Source: Thermococcus eurythermalis (GTDB taxonomy: Archaea; Methanobacteriota_B; Thermococci; Thermococcales; Thermococcaceae). From it: a stretch of 64,000 nt of DNA. The translations under genes were made by a program, and so were the position numbers. Under the pieces are notes generated by a model, which was not told where the DNA came from, made no database searches, and saw nothing but the letters and a program-made list of their open reading frames with translations. The stretch spans positions 868,001-932,000 of the forward strand of contig NZ_CP008887.1 of the NCBI RefSeq assembly GCF_000769655.1, given 5' to 3'. Below are positions 18,390-27,743 of this stretch, one piece after another. The number at the start of each line of letters is the position of its first letter. The first letter of the stretch is position 1.

Positions 18390-18773
18390 ATGAGCCAGTT
18401 TGCCGAAGGCGGATGGATTACTGTAATCGGCGTCACGATAGTCTTCGCGATACTGAGCATACTCGCCATCGTCATGTACGCCATAGGCGCCTTCGAGCGT
18501 GGAATGACAAGGAAAGCAGAGGGCAAACCCAAGAGCGAAGCTAAGGAGGCACCCGTTGAGGAGAAGAAAGAGACTGGGGCTCCGAATGAGGAAATCCCCC
18601 CGAGGGATTTGGCCATTATTACTGCCTCAATTTTGGCCTACATCGCGAAGAAGGCGGAAGTCGCCAGACCCGTCCCGTTTAGGAGGAAGGTCTCCGATGC
18701 CTGGCGCCTTTACGGCGTCCAGACCTACATGAATGAAGTTGAGAACTTCAACTACGAACTCAGGAAGTGGTGA
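18390..18773 (+). CDS. OadG/MmdD-like small membrane subunit of the decarboxylase
   Basis: 127 residues. One N-terminal membrane segment (GWITVIGVTIVFAILSILAI region) is followed by a charged Lys/Glu-rich linker and a short C-terminal amphipathic part ending VENFNYELRKW. This is the layout of the delta/gamma subunit that assembles carboxyltransferase onto the membrane pump. It starts 10 bases after mmdA. Confidence 0.85.
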   Translation: MSQFAEGGWITVIGVTIVFAILSILAIVMYAIGAFERGMTRKAEGKPKSEAKEAPVEEKKETGAPNEEIPPRDLAIITASILAYIAKKAEVARPVPFRRKVSDAWRLYGVQTYMNEVENFNYELRKW

Positions 18774-18775
18774 AG

Positions 18776-19234
18776 ATGAAGGTTAAGGTCATCGTTGAGG
18801 GTAGGGAATACGAGGTCGAGGTTGAGGAGCTCGGTGGTGGAAAGTTCAGGGTCAGCTTCGATGGCAAAAGCTACGAGGTCAAGGCAGAGGGGCTGGGGAT
18901 ACCGCTTCCGAGCCTTCCTGAAGCGCCTGCAAGTGCTCCGGCTCCTGTTCCTGCGCCTGCTCCAGCGCCTGCCCCAACACCAGTTCCAAGCGCCCCTTCG
19001 CCGGCCCCTGCGCAGGCTTCGCCGAATACTGTTACGGCCCCGATGCCTGGCAAGGTTGTTAGGATACTCATCAGGGAGGGCGAGCAGGTTAAGACTGGTC
19101 AGGGACTGCTCGTGCTTGAGGCCATGAAGATGGAGAACGAGATTCCAGCACCAAAAGACGGCGTCGTAAAGAAAATCTACGTAAAAGAAGGCGACGCCGT
19201 AAACACCGGCGACCCACTGATAGAGCTTGGGTGA
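18776..19234 (+). CDS. mmdC: Biotin carboxyl carrier subunit
   Basis: 152 residues from ATG 18776; GTG 18767 is in frame but overlaps the previous gene. The N-terminal beta part is joined by a long Ala-Pro linker (about residues 45-80, mostly AP repeats) to a biotinyl domain. The biotin site is EAMKMENEI with the modified Lys between two Met. It shuttles carboxyl groups from the carboxyltransferase to the membrane beta subunit. Confidence 0.93.
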   Translation: MKVKVIVEGREYEVEVEELGGGKFRVSFDGKSYEVKAEGLGIPLPSLPEAPASAPAPVPAPAPAPAPTPVPSAPSPAPAQASPNTVTAPMPGKVVRILIREGEQVKTGQGLLVLEAMKMENEIPAPKDGVVKKIYVKEGDAVNTGDPLIELG

Positions 19235-19240
19235 TGGAAC

Positions 19241-20380
19241 ATGACAAGCTTCGTGGACTTCATCAACACCATGGGCCTGCTCCACCTCACGGTAGGGAAC
19301 CTCATCATGATTGCAGTGGGCCTGACGCTCGTCTACCTCGCGATACGCTACGAGATGGAGCCCCTGCTCCTCCTTCCGATAGGCGTTACGGCCGTGCTCG
19401 TCAACCTCCCCCTCAACGGTATAGCGAACTGTTCGACCATTGGGGGCCTCTGCGAACACCCGGGACTGCTTGACATAGTCTATCACTATCTCATCAAAAC
19501 GGAGATAGTGCCGCTCCTCATATTCTTCGGTCTAGGTGCAATGACCGACTTCGGACCTCTCATCGCCGACCCCAAGACTGCCCTACTCGGCGCGGCGGCG
19601 CAGATTGGTGTGTTCATAGCGATGCTCACGGCTCTTGCCCTCGGCTTCAACCTCCACCAGGCGGCCTCGATAGGAATCATCGGCGGTGCCGACGGGCCGA
19701 CGACGATATACTTGACCACAAAGCTCGCTCCAGAAATCCTCGCCGCCACCGCCGTCGCCGCTTACAGCTATATGAGCCTCGTCCCGCTGATTCAGCCGCC
19801 GATTATCAAGGCCCTAACGACCCCAGAGGAAAGGAAAATCAGGATGGAGCAGCTCAGGCCTGTGTCAAAAAGGGAGAAGATTCTCTTCCCGATTGTCAGC
19901 ATGATTGTCATCGGCCTTCTCGTCCCCAGCGCAGCGCCCCTTATCGGAATGCTCATGATGGGCAACCTCTTCCGCGAGAGCGGTGTCGTGCCGAGGCTCA
20001 CGAAGGCGGCTCAGGAAGAGCTCATGAACATCGTCACCATCTTCCTCGGCCTCGGTGTCGGCTCCACCATGAGGGCTGAGAGCTTCCTGACCCCTGAGAC
20101 CCTCAAGATACTCGCCCTCGGTGTCGTCGCCTTCGCCAGCGCAACAGCTGGAGGAGTGCTCTTTGGGAAGCTCATGATGAAGCTCTCGGGAGGCAGGATA
20201 AATCCTATGATAGGAGCGGCTGGAGTTTCGGCGGTTCCGATGTCGGCCAGGGTCGTCCAGAGAATAGCGAGCGAGGAAGACCCAGGAAACTTCATCCTCA
20301 TGCACGCGATGGGGCCGAACGTGGCAGGAGTTATAGGAACTGCCGTCGTCGCGGGCGTTTTCCTCGCCCTGCTGGGCTGA
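19241..20380 (+). CDS. mmdB: Sodium ion-transporting decarboxylase beta subunit (OadB/MmdB)
   Basis: 379 residues with about nine to eleven hydrophobic segments. Family signatures include [17 protein letters not shown]-type sequence (here [17 protein letters not shown]), [13 protein letters not shown] and [13 protein letters not shown]. This subunit decarboxylates carboxybiotin and couples it to Na+ export. Seven bases separate it from mmdC, so the operon is complete: mmdA, delta, biotin carrier, beta. The organism can therefore link acyl-CoA decarboxylation to a sodium gradient. Confidence 0.95.
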   Translation: MTSFVDFINTMGLLHLTVGNLIMIAVGLTLVYLAIRYEMEPLLLLPIGVTAVLVNLPLNGIANCSTIGGLCEHPGLLDIVYHYLIKTEIVPLLIFFGLGAMTDFGPLIADPKTALLGAAAQIGVFIAMLTALALGFNLHQAASIGIIGGADGPTTIYLTTKLAPEILAATAVAAYSYMSLVPLIQPPIIKALTTPEERKIRMEQLRPVSKREKILFPIVSMIVIGLLVPSAAPLIGMLMMGNLFRESGVVPRLTKAAQEELMNIVTIFLGLGVGSTMRAESFLTPETLKILALGVVAFASATAGGVLFGKLMMKLSGGRINPMIGAAGVSAVPMSARVVQRIASEEDPGNFILMHAMGPNVAGVIGTAVVAGVFLALLG

Positions 20381-20727
20381 TGCCCTCTTTTTAATCTTAC
20401 CCTCTTGCTTTTGGTAGCTGGGCTAAGATAGAACGAATTGGACTTTCTCATCGTCATGAATGGCCCGAAAAGAGAAAAGCAGTGGCCTCTACCGTTAGAT
20501 TACTGTTAGTTCTCTAGTCAGTGCCGCCCACTCGCCTTTTTCCACCCGTCAGGAGTCGTGGCTATCAGGACTATCAAACCGGCCAGTATTGCGTGGTCGC
20601 GTATGGTTGAGACGAACTTGAAGAACCTTTTGAACCGTTTTCAATTGCTAGGTATTTGAGTCCTATGCAATAATGAAAAGCTTAAAATAGGAGTAGGGCG
20701 CCTTAATGTAAAGCGGTGGTGAAGGAA
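20381..20727. other. Gap between mmdB and the CBS gene
   Basis: About 350 bases without an intact gene. It begins with a T-run after the mmdB stop (likely termination), holds a possible minus-strand membrane-protein remnant (20518-20640), and ends with an AT-rich promoter for the CBS gene (GCTTAAAATA near 20678). No RNA gene was recognised. Confidence 0.5.
20518..20640 (-). pseudogene. Possible fragment of a small membrane protein
   Basis: A 40-codon stop-to-stop frame reads FKRFFKFVSTIRDHAILAGL, then a hydrophobic stretch and ATTPDGWKKASGRH. It has charged, then hydrophobic, then polar character like the end of a membrane protein, but there is no start codon or ribosome binding site. It may be a decayed gene or chance. 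Confidence 0.2.
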
Positions 20728-21570
20728 ATGCGTGTGAAAACCTTGATGACCAAAGACCCGGTGGTCATACAGCTCCCCGCCACGAGGGAGTACGCCCTTG
20801 AGCTCTTCAGAAAACACAACGTAAGGGCGTTCCCTGTTGTAAACAAAGAAGGAAATCTTGTTGGGATAATAAGCATCAAACGTGTCCTCCTCCACCCTGA
20901 CGAGGATCAGCTCGCCATGCTCATACGTAGAGAAGTCCCCGTTGTCAGGCCGGACGACGACCTGAAGAAGGCCGTCAGGAAGATGCTTGAGATGGAATAC
21001 CGCCGCGTTGTCGTCGTGGACGATGAGGGAAAGGTCGTTGGCATACTCACCGTTGGCGATATTGTGAGGCGCTACTTGGCAAAGAACGAGAAGCTCAGGG
21101 ACGTAACGATTGAGCCATACTACCAGAGGAACGTCGGTGTTGTGTGGCAGGGCACCCCACTGAAGGCCGCGCTCAAAGCGCTCCTCCTGTGCAACGCGAT
21201 GGCAATCCCTGTCATAGACGACGACGGAAACCTTGTTGGCATGGTGGACGAAACCGATATCCTCAAGGACAGCGAGGTCATAAGGGTCATGAAGAGTACG
21301 GATCTGGCAGTCTCAAGCGAGGAAGACTGGATTCTTGAGAGCCACCCAACGCTCCTCTTTGAGAAGGCCGAGCTCCAGCTTCCCAAGAAGCCCGTCAGGG
21401 ACATCATGAACACAGACCTTATCGTTGCAACGCCCCACATGAGCGTCTACGACGTTGCCCAGAAGATGGTGAAGTACCACATCGAGCAGCTGCCGGTGAT
21501 AAAGGGTGAGGGGGACCTCGTCGGCATCGTAAGGGATATGGACATAATCAAGGTTATCCTCAACAAGTGA
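20728..21570 (+). CDS. Protein with four CBS motifs (two CBS pairs)
   Basis: 280 residues from ATG 20728 behind GGTGGTGAAGG. Four repeats are visible, each with a V-x-T-hydrophobic-P start and a G-hydrophobic-hydrophobic end: MTKDPVVIQLPATR...GIISIK, VVRPDDDLKKA...GILTVGDI, WQGTPLKAAL...GMVDETDI and IVATPHMSVYDVA...GIVRDMDI. CBS pairs bind adenosine nucleotides, so an energy-sensing role is plausible. No partner enzyme domain is fused. Confidence 0.9.
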   Translation: MRVKTLMTKDPVVIQLPATREYALELFRKHNVRAFPVVNKEGNLVGIISIKRVLLHPDEDQLAMLIRREVPVVRPDDDLKKAVRKMLEMEYRRVVVVDDEGKVVGILTVGDIVRRYLAKNEKLRDVTIEPYYQRNVGVVWQGTPLKAALKALLLCNAMAIPVIDDDGNLVGMVDETDILKDSEVIRVMKSTDLAVSSEEDWILESHPTLLFEKAELQLPKKPVRDIMNTDLIVATPHMSVYDVAQKMVKYHIEQLPVIKGEGDLVGIVRDMDIIKVILNK

Positions 21571-21606
21571 TTTAAGGCCTTTCTCCCCCTTTCTTCTGGT
21601 GGTGGC

Positions 21607-22608
21607 ATGCGGGAGGTCAAGGTTCAGCTTTTCGGCTTTGGTAACGTTGGGAGGGCCGTTGCCCGCGTTCTCCTCGAAAAGGAGCGCTTCTTCAGGGAAA
21701 AATACGGGGTGGAGTTCAGGGTCGTGAGCATAGCAGATACGACCGGGACAGTGTGGCTTCCTGAAGGTATAGACCTTAGGGAGGCCCTCCTCGTCAAGGA
21801 GACCTTTGGAAAGCTTTCCGCCTGGACGAACGACTACGAGGTCTACAGCTTTTCCCCTGCCGAGATCGTGAAAGAAGTTGAGGCGGACGTTGTGATAGAT
21901 GTGACGAACGACAGGGGCGCCTACGAGTGGCACATGAAAGCACTCAACGAGGGTAAGGCGGTCGTTACGAGCAACAAGCCGCCGCTGGCATTCCACTACG
22001 CGGAGCTCATCGGCGAGGCCGAGAGAAAGGGCCTTCCCTATCTCTTTGAGGCGACAGTGATGGCCGGGACGCCGGTCATCGGGCTCCTCCGCGAGAACCT
22101 GCTCGGCGACTCGATGAAGCGGATTAAGGCAGTTCTGAACGCGACGACAACTTTCATACTCAGCAGAATGGAGCAGGGGATTGACTTCGATGGTGCCGTG
22201 AAGCAGGCCCAGGAGCTGGGAATAGCCGAGAGGGACCCGAGTGGAGACGTTCTTGGAATTGACGCGGGCTACAAGGCCACGATTCTTCACTGCGTGGCCT
22301 TCAAGCCGATTACCTTTGATGAGATTTCAGTGAAAGGTATTGCTGAGGTCACGGTTGATGAGGTTAAGAGGGCCCTCTCGAAGGGGAAGAGGATTCGGCT
22401 CGTCGCGACCGTGGAAGATGGGAACGTGAGGGTCGCCCCTGAGGAGGTATCTGGGCCATTGGCAGTTTCAAGCAACGAGAACGTTGCAGTGGTTGAGAGC
22501 GACCTCCTCGGCGAGCTCCTCATTAAAGGGGCCGGCGCCGGGCTGAAGGAGACCGCGAGCGGAGTTGTCAGCGATCTGGTGAAGGCGTCGCTGAGGCTTA
22601 GAGAGTAG
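21607..22608 (+). CDS. hom: Homoserine dehydrogenase
   Basis: 333 residues, ATG 21607 behind GGTGGTGG. The Rossmann motif GFGNVGRAV is at the N-terminus. The NADP-stabilised loop region SNKPPLAFHY and the catalytic-domain signature ERDPSGDVLGIDAGYKATIL (Glu, Asp and Lys of the active site) identify the family. It makes homoserine from aspartate semialdehyde for threonine and methionine synthesis. There is no ACT regulatory domain. Confidence 0.95.
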   Translation: MREVKVQLFGFGNVGRAVARVLLEKERFFREKYGVEFRVVSIADTTGTVWLPEGIDLREALLVKETFGKLSAWTNDYEVYSFSPAEIVKEVEADVVIDVTNDRGAYEWHMKALNEGKAVVTSNKPPLAFHYAELIGEAERKGLPYLFEATVMAGTPVIGLLRENLLGDSMKRIKAVLNATTTFILSRMEQGIDFDGAVKQAQELGIAERDPSGDVLGIDAGYKATILHCVAFKPITFDEISVKGIAEVTVDEVKRALSKGKRIRLVATVEDGNVRVAPEEVSGPLAVSSNENVAVVESDLLGELLIKGAGAGLKETASGVVSDLVKASLRLRE

Positions 22609-22654
22609 GCCAAACCTTTTTATTCCCTCCTTCGAGGGTTCGCCAGGTGAAAGC

Positions 22655-23179
22655 ATGGAGCACGTCATAGCGCTCCACCAGGTGTATGCGGAGCTCATAT
22701 TCCGCGGACTTAAGACCGTTGAGGTTAGGAAGAGGAGGGCATTTGAGGAGGGCGACCTGGTTTTCCTCTATATAGCGAGGGGCAACCCATACGAGCTGAG
22801 GGACACGCTCAGGAGGCTTAACCTTCACGAGGAGCAGACGCTGACCCAGAGGGGGACGATAGCTGGCGGCTTTGAGGTCGGAGAGGTCATAAAGGCAGAC
22901 CTTGAGACGCTGTGGGAGATGGCAAAGGACACCAGCGGGCTGACCCTCGTCCACGGCGAGAACGGGAAGAAGTGGCTGGGCAACTACATCAAGGACTACG
23001 GCTACGTATTCACGATAGAGAGGCCGTTCCTATTCAAGGAGCCGATGAGCAGGGAAGAGATGAAAGAACGGTACGGAATCCATGTAGAAGGCATAATCCA
23101 CCTATCGAGAAAAACGAGAAAGCCGTGGGTTAGGGCCCTAATCGAAGACCTGCTGGCGAGGGAGTACTTTTACCCCTGA
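22655..23179 (+). CDS. ASCH/PUA-like domain protein (DUF365 type)
   Basis: 174 residues. The N-terminal block ALHQVYAELIFRGLKTVEVRKRR is the ASCH/PUA-like signature (GxKxxExR), predicted to bind RNA or a nucleotide-like ligand. FLYIARGNPYEL and the later GYVFTIERP also fit. The 3' end overlaps the convergent ZPR1-like gene by 10 bases. Function in the cell is unknown. Confidence 0.75.
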   Translation: MEHVIALHQVYAELIFRGLKTVEVRKRRAFEEGDLVFLYIARGNPYELRDTLRRLNLHEEQTLTQRGTIAGGFEVGEVIKADLETLWEMAKDTSGLTLVHGENGKKWLGNYIKDYGYVFTIERPFLFKEPMSREEMKERYGIHVEGIIHLSRKTRKPWVRALIEDLLAREYFYP

Positions 23180-23886
23180 GCCTCTTTGTTTTCGTTGGTC
23201 TTCTCTGAGCTGGCTTCTTCTGACCCGTTTCCAGAGCCCTCAAGCTCTTCCGGGTTGATTATCTGGTACGGCCCAAGGCTGAGCTTCTTTATCTCTTCCT
23301 CGGTCAGCAGTCTGCTCTTGACCTTCTCGCCTATCAGCGCGCTGTTGCCGAGTGGGTCTGCTATCCTCACAGTCAGGGGCTTCCTCCCTTTCTTGACGTC
23401 TTCTATGTAGCTGAGTATCTCGTCGGCCTTCTTCACGGCCTCCTCGTCGCCCTCCTGCCTCCTGAACTCCCTGGCCATGAGGAGCGTCTCGCGGACGCGC
23501 TCAAGGACGCCCTCGACGTTGGTGATGAATCCCTCTGCCGCAGGCCCTGGCTCAATCTTGACGCCCATCTCCTCTAGCTCTATGGTTCCGCTCTTGCTCC
23601 TCACGACGCGGGTGAAGAGGTCCTTCTCCCCCTCGACCTTCACAGTGTAGAGCTTTGGCGGTCTGTCCTCAAGTATCATGACGTCGGCATTGCGGTAGCC
23701 GCACTTCTCGCAGATGATGGTGCTCTCCATGACCTTGCCGAAGTAAGGTATTTCGTGAATGTGCTGTATGGCCTTGAGCGTCCCTTTTCCACCGCAGATG
23801 GGACAGTCCCCGAGGCTTATGACCTGGACGTCGCCAACTTCAGGGTCAGCATTAACTCTCTCGCCATTCTTCTTAATCTCACTCAT
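23170..23886 (-). CDS. ZPR1 zinc-finger domain protein
   Basis: 238 residues from ATG 23886, with GGTG five bases upstream. A single ZPR1 domain: C4 zinc finger CPICGGKG...CEKCGYRN, then the beta-rich A/B domain (TVKVEGEKDLFTRVVRSKSGTIELEEMGVKIEPGP). Archaeal forms have one ZPR1 unit instead of the eukaryotic two. In eukaryotes ZPR1 is a chaperone for eEF1A; an equivalent archaeal role is an inference. Confidence 0.92.
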   Translation of the reverse strand: MSEIKKNGERVNADPEVGDVQVISLGDCPICGGKGTLKAIQHIHEIPYFGKVMESTIICEKCGYRNADVMILEDRPPKLYTVKVEGEKDLFTRVVRSKSGTIELEEMGVKIEPGPAAEGFITNVEGVLERVRETLLMAREFRRQEGDEEAVKKADEILSYIEDVKKGRKPLTVRIADPLGNSALIGEKVKSRLLTEEEIKKLSLGPYQIINPEELEGSGNGSEEASSEKTNENKEAQG

Positions 23887-23948
23887 GAGCATCACCGAGA
23901 AAAGAACCTGTGTTGCCTTTATAAAGGCATGGTAGGTAGAAAAAGAAA

Positions 23949-24347
23949 TCACTTGGCAATCTTTATGTCCTCGGGGAGTATAATGAGCTTAACCTCATCT
24001 TTGCATATCTTCGCGGCCTGCCCGCCGAAGGCGTTGACCATACCCTTAATCTGCTCGGCGACCTTTTCAAGGACGTCCGGCCGCTTGAAAAGGGGAGTCA
24101 GGTCAACTATGACTATGTTGCCCTCCTGAAGCTCGCTGGAAATCCTCTCGAGGTCTGAGTAGCTGGTCACCGATATCTTTTTCAGGTAGCGAATTTGAGG
24201 CTTGAGAAGCTCCTTAGCAAGAACATCCTCCTCAATCGGTACAACATCGATGTCATGCCTCGGAGCGGCGGCCTCCTTCTTAACGCTTGAGGGAGGCTTC
24301 ATTTTAGGTTTGCTTTCCTTCTTTTTGAGGCTGTCAAACAGTCCCAT
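23949..24347 (-). CDS. sepF: Archaeal SepF cell-division protein
   Basis: 132 residues. The N-terminus MGLFDSLKK can act as an amphipathic membrane anchor; a basic/proline linker follows, and then the SepF fold (ISVTSYSDLERISSELQEGNIVIVDLTPL and VNAFGGQAAKICKDEVKLIILP). SepF anchors FtsZ to the membrane in archaea that lack FtsA. The gene lies between the ZPR1 gene and a small membrane protein on the same strand. Confidence 0.9.
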   Translation of the reverse strand: MGLFDSLKKKESKPKMKPPSSVKKEAAAPRHDIDVVPIEEDVLAKELLKPQIRYLKKISVTSYSDLERISSELQEGNIVIVDLTPLFKRPDVLEKVAEQIKGMVNAFGGQAAKICKDEVKLIILPEDIKIAK

Positions 24348-24398
24348 AACGGTTCCCCCCGATTAATCGTAAAGCTGTTTAGTCTTATCCCTTATCCT

Positions 24399-24680
24399 TT
24401 ATAGCTCTTTCCCAAACTCTTTGGGGCTTTCCTCACGGAGCTTGAACAGGCCAAAGAAAGACAGGGCAAATGCTACGATGCCTGAGAAGATTACGATGCC
24501 GTTTGAGACGTTCCACCCTTTCCTTCCCGAGAGGTACAGGCCCCACACAAACAGCGCCAGACCCCACAGCGCGGTTGTGAGGAGCAGGTCTTTCTTGCTG
24601 TCTTCCCTGGTGAGCAGGTAGACGGTTCTCACCGCGAAGCCTGCGAAAATCACTGCCGCAATGACCGTCATGAAGTCCAT
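24399..24680 (-). CDS. Small three-helix membrane protein
   Basis: About 93 residues; ATG 24680 is five bases after GGTGA, ATG 24686 is possible. Three hydrophobic segments are seen: FMTVIAAVIFAGFAVRTVYLL, LTTALWGLALFVWGLYL and IVIFSGIVAFALSFFGL. No known family was recognised. It sits just downstream of the exosome operon, on the same strand. Confidence 0.65.
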   Translation of the reverse strand: MDFMTVIAAVIFAGFAVRTVYLLTREDSKKDLLLTTALWGLALFVWGLYLSGRKGWNVSNGIVIFSGIVAFALSFFGLFKLREESPKEFGKEL

Positions 24681-24707
24681 AGCCATCACCGAAAAAGAAA
24701 TGAAAGC

Positions 24708-25526
24708 TCAGGCCCTTCCAACGGCCTCTAAGACTATCTTCCTTATCTCTTCCGCCTTCTTGAAGGCGGTCTCAACGGCGTACATGACTTCCTCGAGCTT
24801 GAAGCTTCCGCCCTCACCCTTCTGAACCGCGGAGATGTGCCCCGTCTCGTCGGTGGTTATGGTCAGCCTGCCGTCCATGACGCGCTCCTCGTCGAGGTTG
24901 GGGTCAACCACTATGGTGTTGCCTATCTTGGCGAAGGTGACCGGTATCGGAACGCTTCTGACTGGAAGAGGCTCGTACTCGTCGAGTACCTTCACCTCTC
25001 CGCTCTCCTCATCGTACTCAATCTTCGGAATCTTGGTGCTCAGCAGTGCCGCTATCGCTCCGATTCCGCTCGCGTCAAGGAGGTTTCCGTCGTGGTCGAG
25101 CACGTGGACGTCAATGAAGATTACCCTGACGAGCTTGCCCGGGACAATGACGAGCTTCTCAAGCTCGACGGCCCCGCTCTCTCTGATTCCTCTGTCCACG
25201 ACACGGGCGAGTTCTATGGCGTTCTCGTCGGGCGGGCCGGGTTCAAAGGTCGGCGAGGCAAGGGGAACGAGCTCGACGTTGGTCGTCATGACGCCCTTGT
25301 CGGGCAAGTCCGGGAACGGCTCACCGAGATCGGCTTTTATGCCGACGAGAACCTGCGTGTTCCCGAGCCGGACCCAGGCGGAGCCCTCCGCCTTCTCAAT
25401 CACGTTGACCTTTATCTCGAGGTCGCGGTAGTCCTCGAAGGAACGACCGTCGGTCCTCTTACCCTCTCTGAGGAGGTTTATGATGTGATCGCGCATTATG
25501 CTGGCCATTACTTCCATATCACTCAT
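24708..25526 (-). CDS. rrp42: Exosome complex subunit Rrp42
   Basis: 272 residues. RNase PH fold with [13 protein letters not shown] at the start, [25 protein letters not shown] and [19 protein letters not shown]. It lacks the catalytic residues found in Rrp41, so it is the structural, RNA-binding partner in the hexameric ring. It overlaps rrp41 by eight bases. Confidence 0.96.
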   Translation of the reverse strand: MSDMEVMASIMRDHIINLLREGKRTDGRSFEDYRDLEIKVNVIEKAEGSAWVRLGNTQVLVGIKADLGEPFPDLPDKGVMTTNVELVPLASPTFEPGPPDENAIELARVVDRGIRESGAVELEKLVIVPGKLVRVIFIDVHVLDHDGNLLDASGIGAIAALLSTKIPKIEYDEESGEVKVLDEYEPLPVRSVPIPVTFAKIGNTIVVDPNLDEERVMDGRLTITTDETGHISAVQKGEGGSFKLEEVMYAVETAFKKAEEIRKIVLEAVGRA

Positions 25527-26268
25527 TTCCCGCCACCTCCTGGGCTATGCGGAGGTATTTTTCTTTGAGGGCTTCCCTCTGCTTCTGATAGACGGCCTTG
25601 GCACCCTTGATTGCGAGCTTTACCGCCTCCATGAACTCTTCCCTGGTCAGGTAGCCGTCCATCTGGAGGAGCGTTATGTCGTTCTTGAGGGGCATTATGG
25701 CGACCGGAACGTCGGCCTCACCGTAGTTGTCCTCGTCCTTGTTGAGGTCGAGGACTATCTCACCGTCAATCTTTCCCGCGGCACAAGCCGCTACCAGGTC
25801 CCTCATGGGTATTCCCGCATCTGCGAGGGCGAGGGAAGCGGCCGTGATGCCCGCCACACGGGTTCCGGCGTCGGCCTGGAGAACCTCTATAAATACGTCT
25901 ATGGCGGTTCTGGGAAACATCTGAAGGATAAGGGCCGGCTCAAGCGCGCCCCTTATGACCTTGCTTATCTCGACGCTCCTCCTGTCCGGTCCGGGCTTCT
26001 TGCGCTCCTCAACGCTGAAGGGAGCCATGTTGTAGCGGACGCGCAGGATTGCCCTGTCCGGCCTCTGGAGGTGCTTGGGGTGTATCTCCCTCGGGCCGTA
26101 AACGGCCGCCATTATCTTGTTCTTGCCCCACTCGACGTAGGCCGAACCGTCAGCGTTCTTCAGGACGCCGACTTCCATTTTAATGGGCCTAAGCTCGTAC
26201 TTCTTTCTGCCGTCAACCCTTCTACCGTTCTCGTCGATGAGCTTTAAACCCTCAGGCCTGCCCATCAT
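25519..26268 (-). CDS. rrp41: Exosome complex exonuclease Rrp41
   Basis: About 249 residues; three ATGs in a row (26271, 26268, 26265) follow AAGGTGAGA. Catalytic RNase PH subunit: [19 protein letters not shown], the phosphate-contact region [24 protein letters not shown], and the later acidic site in [22 protein letters not shown]. It degrades RNA 3'-5' with phosphate. Flanked by rrp4 and rrp42, which is the standard archaeal order. Confidence 0.96.
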   Translation of the reverse strand: MMGRPEGLKLIDENGRRVDGRKKYELRPIKMEVGVLKNADGSAYVEWGKNKIMAAVYGPREIHPKHLQRPDRAILRVRYNMAPFSVEERKKPGPDRRSVEISKVIRGALEPALILQMFPRTAIDVFIEVLQADAGTRVAGITAASLALADAGIPMRDLVAACAAGKIDGEIVLDLNKDEDNYGEADVPVAIMPLKNDITLLQMDGYLTREEFMEAVKLAIKGAKAVYQKQREALKEKYLRIAQEVAGNE

Positions 26269-27025
26269 CATTCTCACCTTCCTTCTCCCCAAGCTGGGGG
26301 ATTTCGGCAATAACTCCCTGCTCCTTTAGCTCCCTGAGCCTTGAGAGCAGATACTCCTTGACCCTGTCGGTTAGGCCCTGGGTGTGGCTCTCGCGGTCCA
26401 CCTTGAGGATGGCCTCTATCGCGAGCTTCTCAAGCTCGTCGTTCTTTCCGCTCACCCAGACCCATCCGTTCTGGCCGACTATAATCCTCGTTCCCGTCAG
26501 CGTCTTAATCATGTTGATCATTGAGCCGCCCTTACCGATGAGCCTCGGCACCTTTGAGGGCGTTATCGTGACGAGCTGTCCGCCTCTGAGCGGGCCTCCC
26601 TTGAAGGGCATCCCTTTCGTCGTCAGGTCAATCTGGTTTATCTCGTTGAACGCCTTGACCTTGGCGTAGATTATGTCTCCTATGTCGTATATCTTCCTCA
26701 GGTCCGTCTTGAGCAGGTCTATGCGCTCCTCGACTGCGTCCTGGACGCGGAGGTTTGCCTGGTACGGTGCGCCGATGTCCACTGTCCAGTTCGAGAACTT
26801 GACGTCCACTATCTTTCCGAGGACGTTGTCTCCAACCTCGGGGATGTAGGGCCCTTCAAGCGGTATGACCCTTATGAGGTCGCCCCTTATCTCCACAAGG
26901 CCTATCACTGTCGAGTAAATCCTGTTGCCTTCTCTAAAGGTTCCTCTTCCGTTCTTAAACGGCCCCTGGGCGAGCAGGGTCCCAGGGACGACGAGTTCCC
27001 TTGGTTTTACAAAAATCCGCCTCAT
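26252..27025 (-). CDS. rrp4: Exosome complex RNA-binding subunit Rrp4
   Basis: 257 residues. N-terminal domain ([22 protein letters not shown]), S1 domain ([20 protein letters not shown]) and KH domain with [21 protein letters not shown]. It caps the exosome ring and guides RNA in. It overlaps both neighbours by a few bases, showing one polycistron. Confidence 0.96.
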   Translation of the reverse strand: MRRIFVKPRELVVPGTLLAQGPFKNGRGTFREGNRIYSTVIGLVEIRGDLIRVIPLEGPYIPEVGDNVLGKIVDVKFSNWTVDIGAPYQANLRVQDAVEERIDLLKTDLRKIYDIGDIIYAKVKAFNEINQIDLTTKGMPFKGGPLRGGQLVTITPSKVPRLIGKGGSMINMIKTLTGTRIIVGQNGWVWVSGKNDELEKLAIEAILKVDRESHTQGLTDRVKEYLLSRLRELKEQGVIAEIPQLGEKEGENDDGQA

Positions 27026-27732
27026 AGTCCCTTCCTCTCTACAAGTTTAGTAAGGGCGGTGCCCTTTGTGAGGGCGTTGAGCTTCTCATAAAACTCTTCC
27101 TCTACTCCTCCGGGTATCTCGATGAGGAACATCCAGGAGCCGTCGCTGGCCCACTCTTCCCTCTTTATGTTGCCGAACCTTCTGACCTCACCGTAGGCCT
27201 TTCCGACGTAGTCGCTTGGTATCTTCACCGCTATGACCTTGACTTCAAGCTTTATCGGGAGCAAAGGCCTAATCGCCTTGATGACCTTTGGAACCTGTTC
27301 TTCCGCGTCCTTGAAGATATCAACGTGGACTCCAGCCTCTTCCATTGCCCTCAAAATCCTGTCAACGGGGTGAGGATAGCCCGTCCTCGGGTCAACAGCG
27401 TGCCTGTGGATTACCGTCGCTATGTAGCGCTTCTTCTCCTCAAGCATCTGTCTCCTCTGCTCCGCTGTGAGCTGGACGTCGCCCTTTCGGAGGATTATCT
27501 TCGCAACCTCATAGGGGTCGCTGGTTCCAAATATTTTCTCCATTTCGTGTTCGCTCGCCTTGTCGCCCTTGTGGGCGTCCTTAAAAACATAGGGAGTGGC
27601 GAGGATCTCCTCTATGGGGACGTCCTTGCCCTCCTTGAAGTCCCTCGCCAGGTACGGGTCAACGAGTATCTCGAAGGTCTCGCCGTGGGTCTTGAGACGG
27701 GCGATGACTGCCTTGTCAACGCTTATCGGCAT
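27022..27732 (-). CDS. sdo1: Ribosome maturation protein SBDS (Sdo1)
   Basis: 236 residues. N-terminal SBDS domain ([29 protein letters not shown]), then [18 protein letters not shown] and [17 protein letters not shown], as in archaeal SBDS. It acts in late assembly of the large ribosomal subunit (release of aIF6). It lies between psmA and rrp4, the common superoperon order. Confidence 0.96.
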   Translation of the reverse strand: MPISVDKAVIARLKTHGETFEILVDPYLARDFKEGKDVPIEEILATPYVFKDAHKGDKASEHEMEKIFGTSDPYEVAKIILRKGDVQLTAEQRRQMLEEKKRYIATVIHRHAVDPRTGYPHPVDRILRAMEEAGVHVDIFKDAEEQVPKVIKAIRPLLPIKLEVKVIAVKIPSDYVGKAYGEVRRFGNIKREEWASDGSWMFLIEIPGGVEEEFYEKLNALTKGTALTKLVERKGL

Positions 27733-27743
27733 CGCCCGTCACC

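Noticed and set aside
20400-20480. C/D-box guide RNA candidate (ATGACGATGA on the minus strand)
   Set aside because: The C box has a mismatch and no CTGA D box follows at proper distance.
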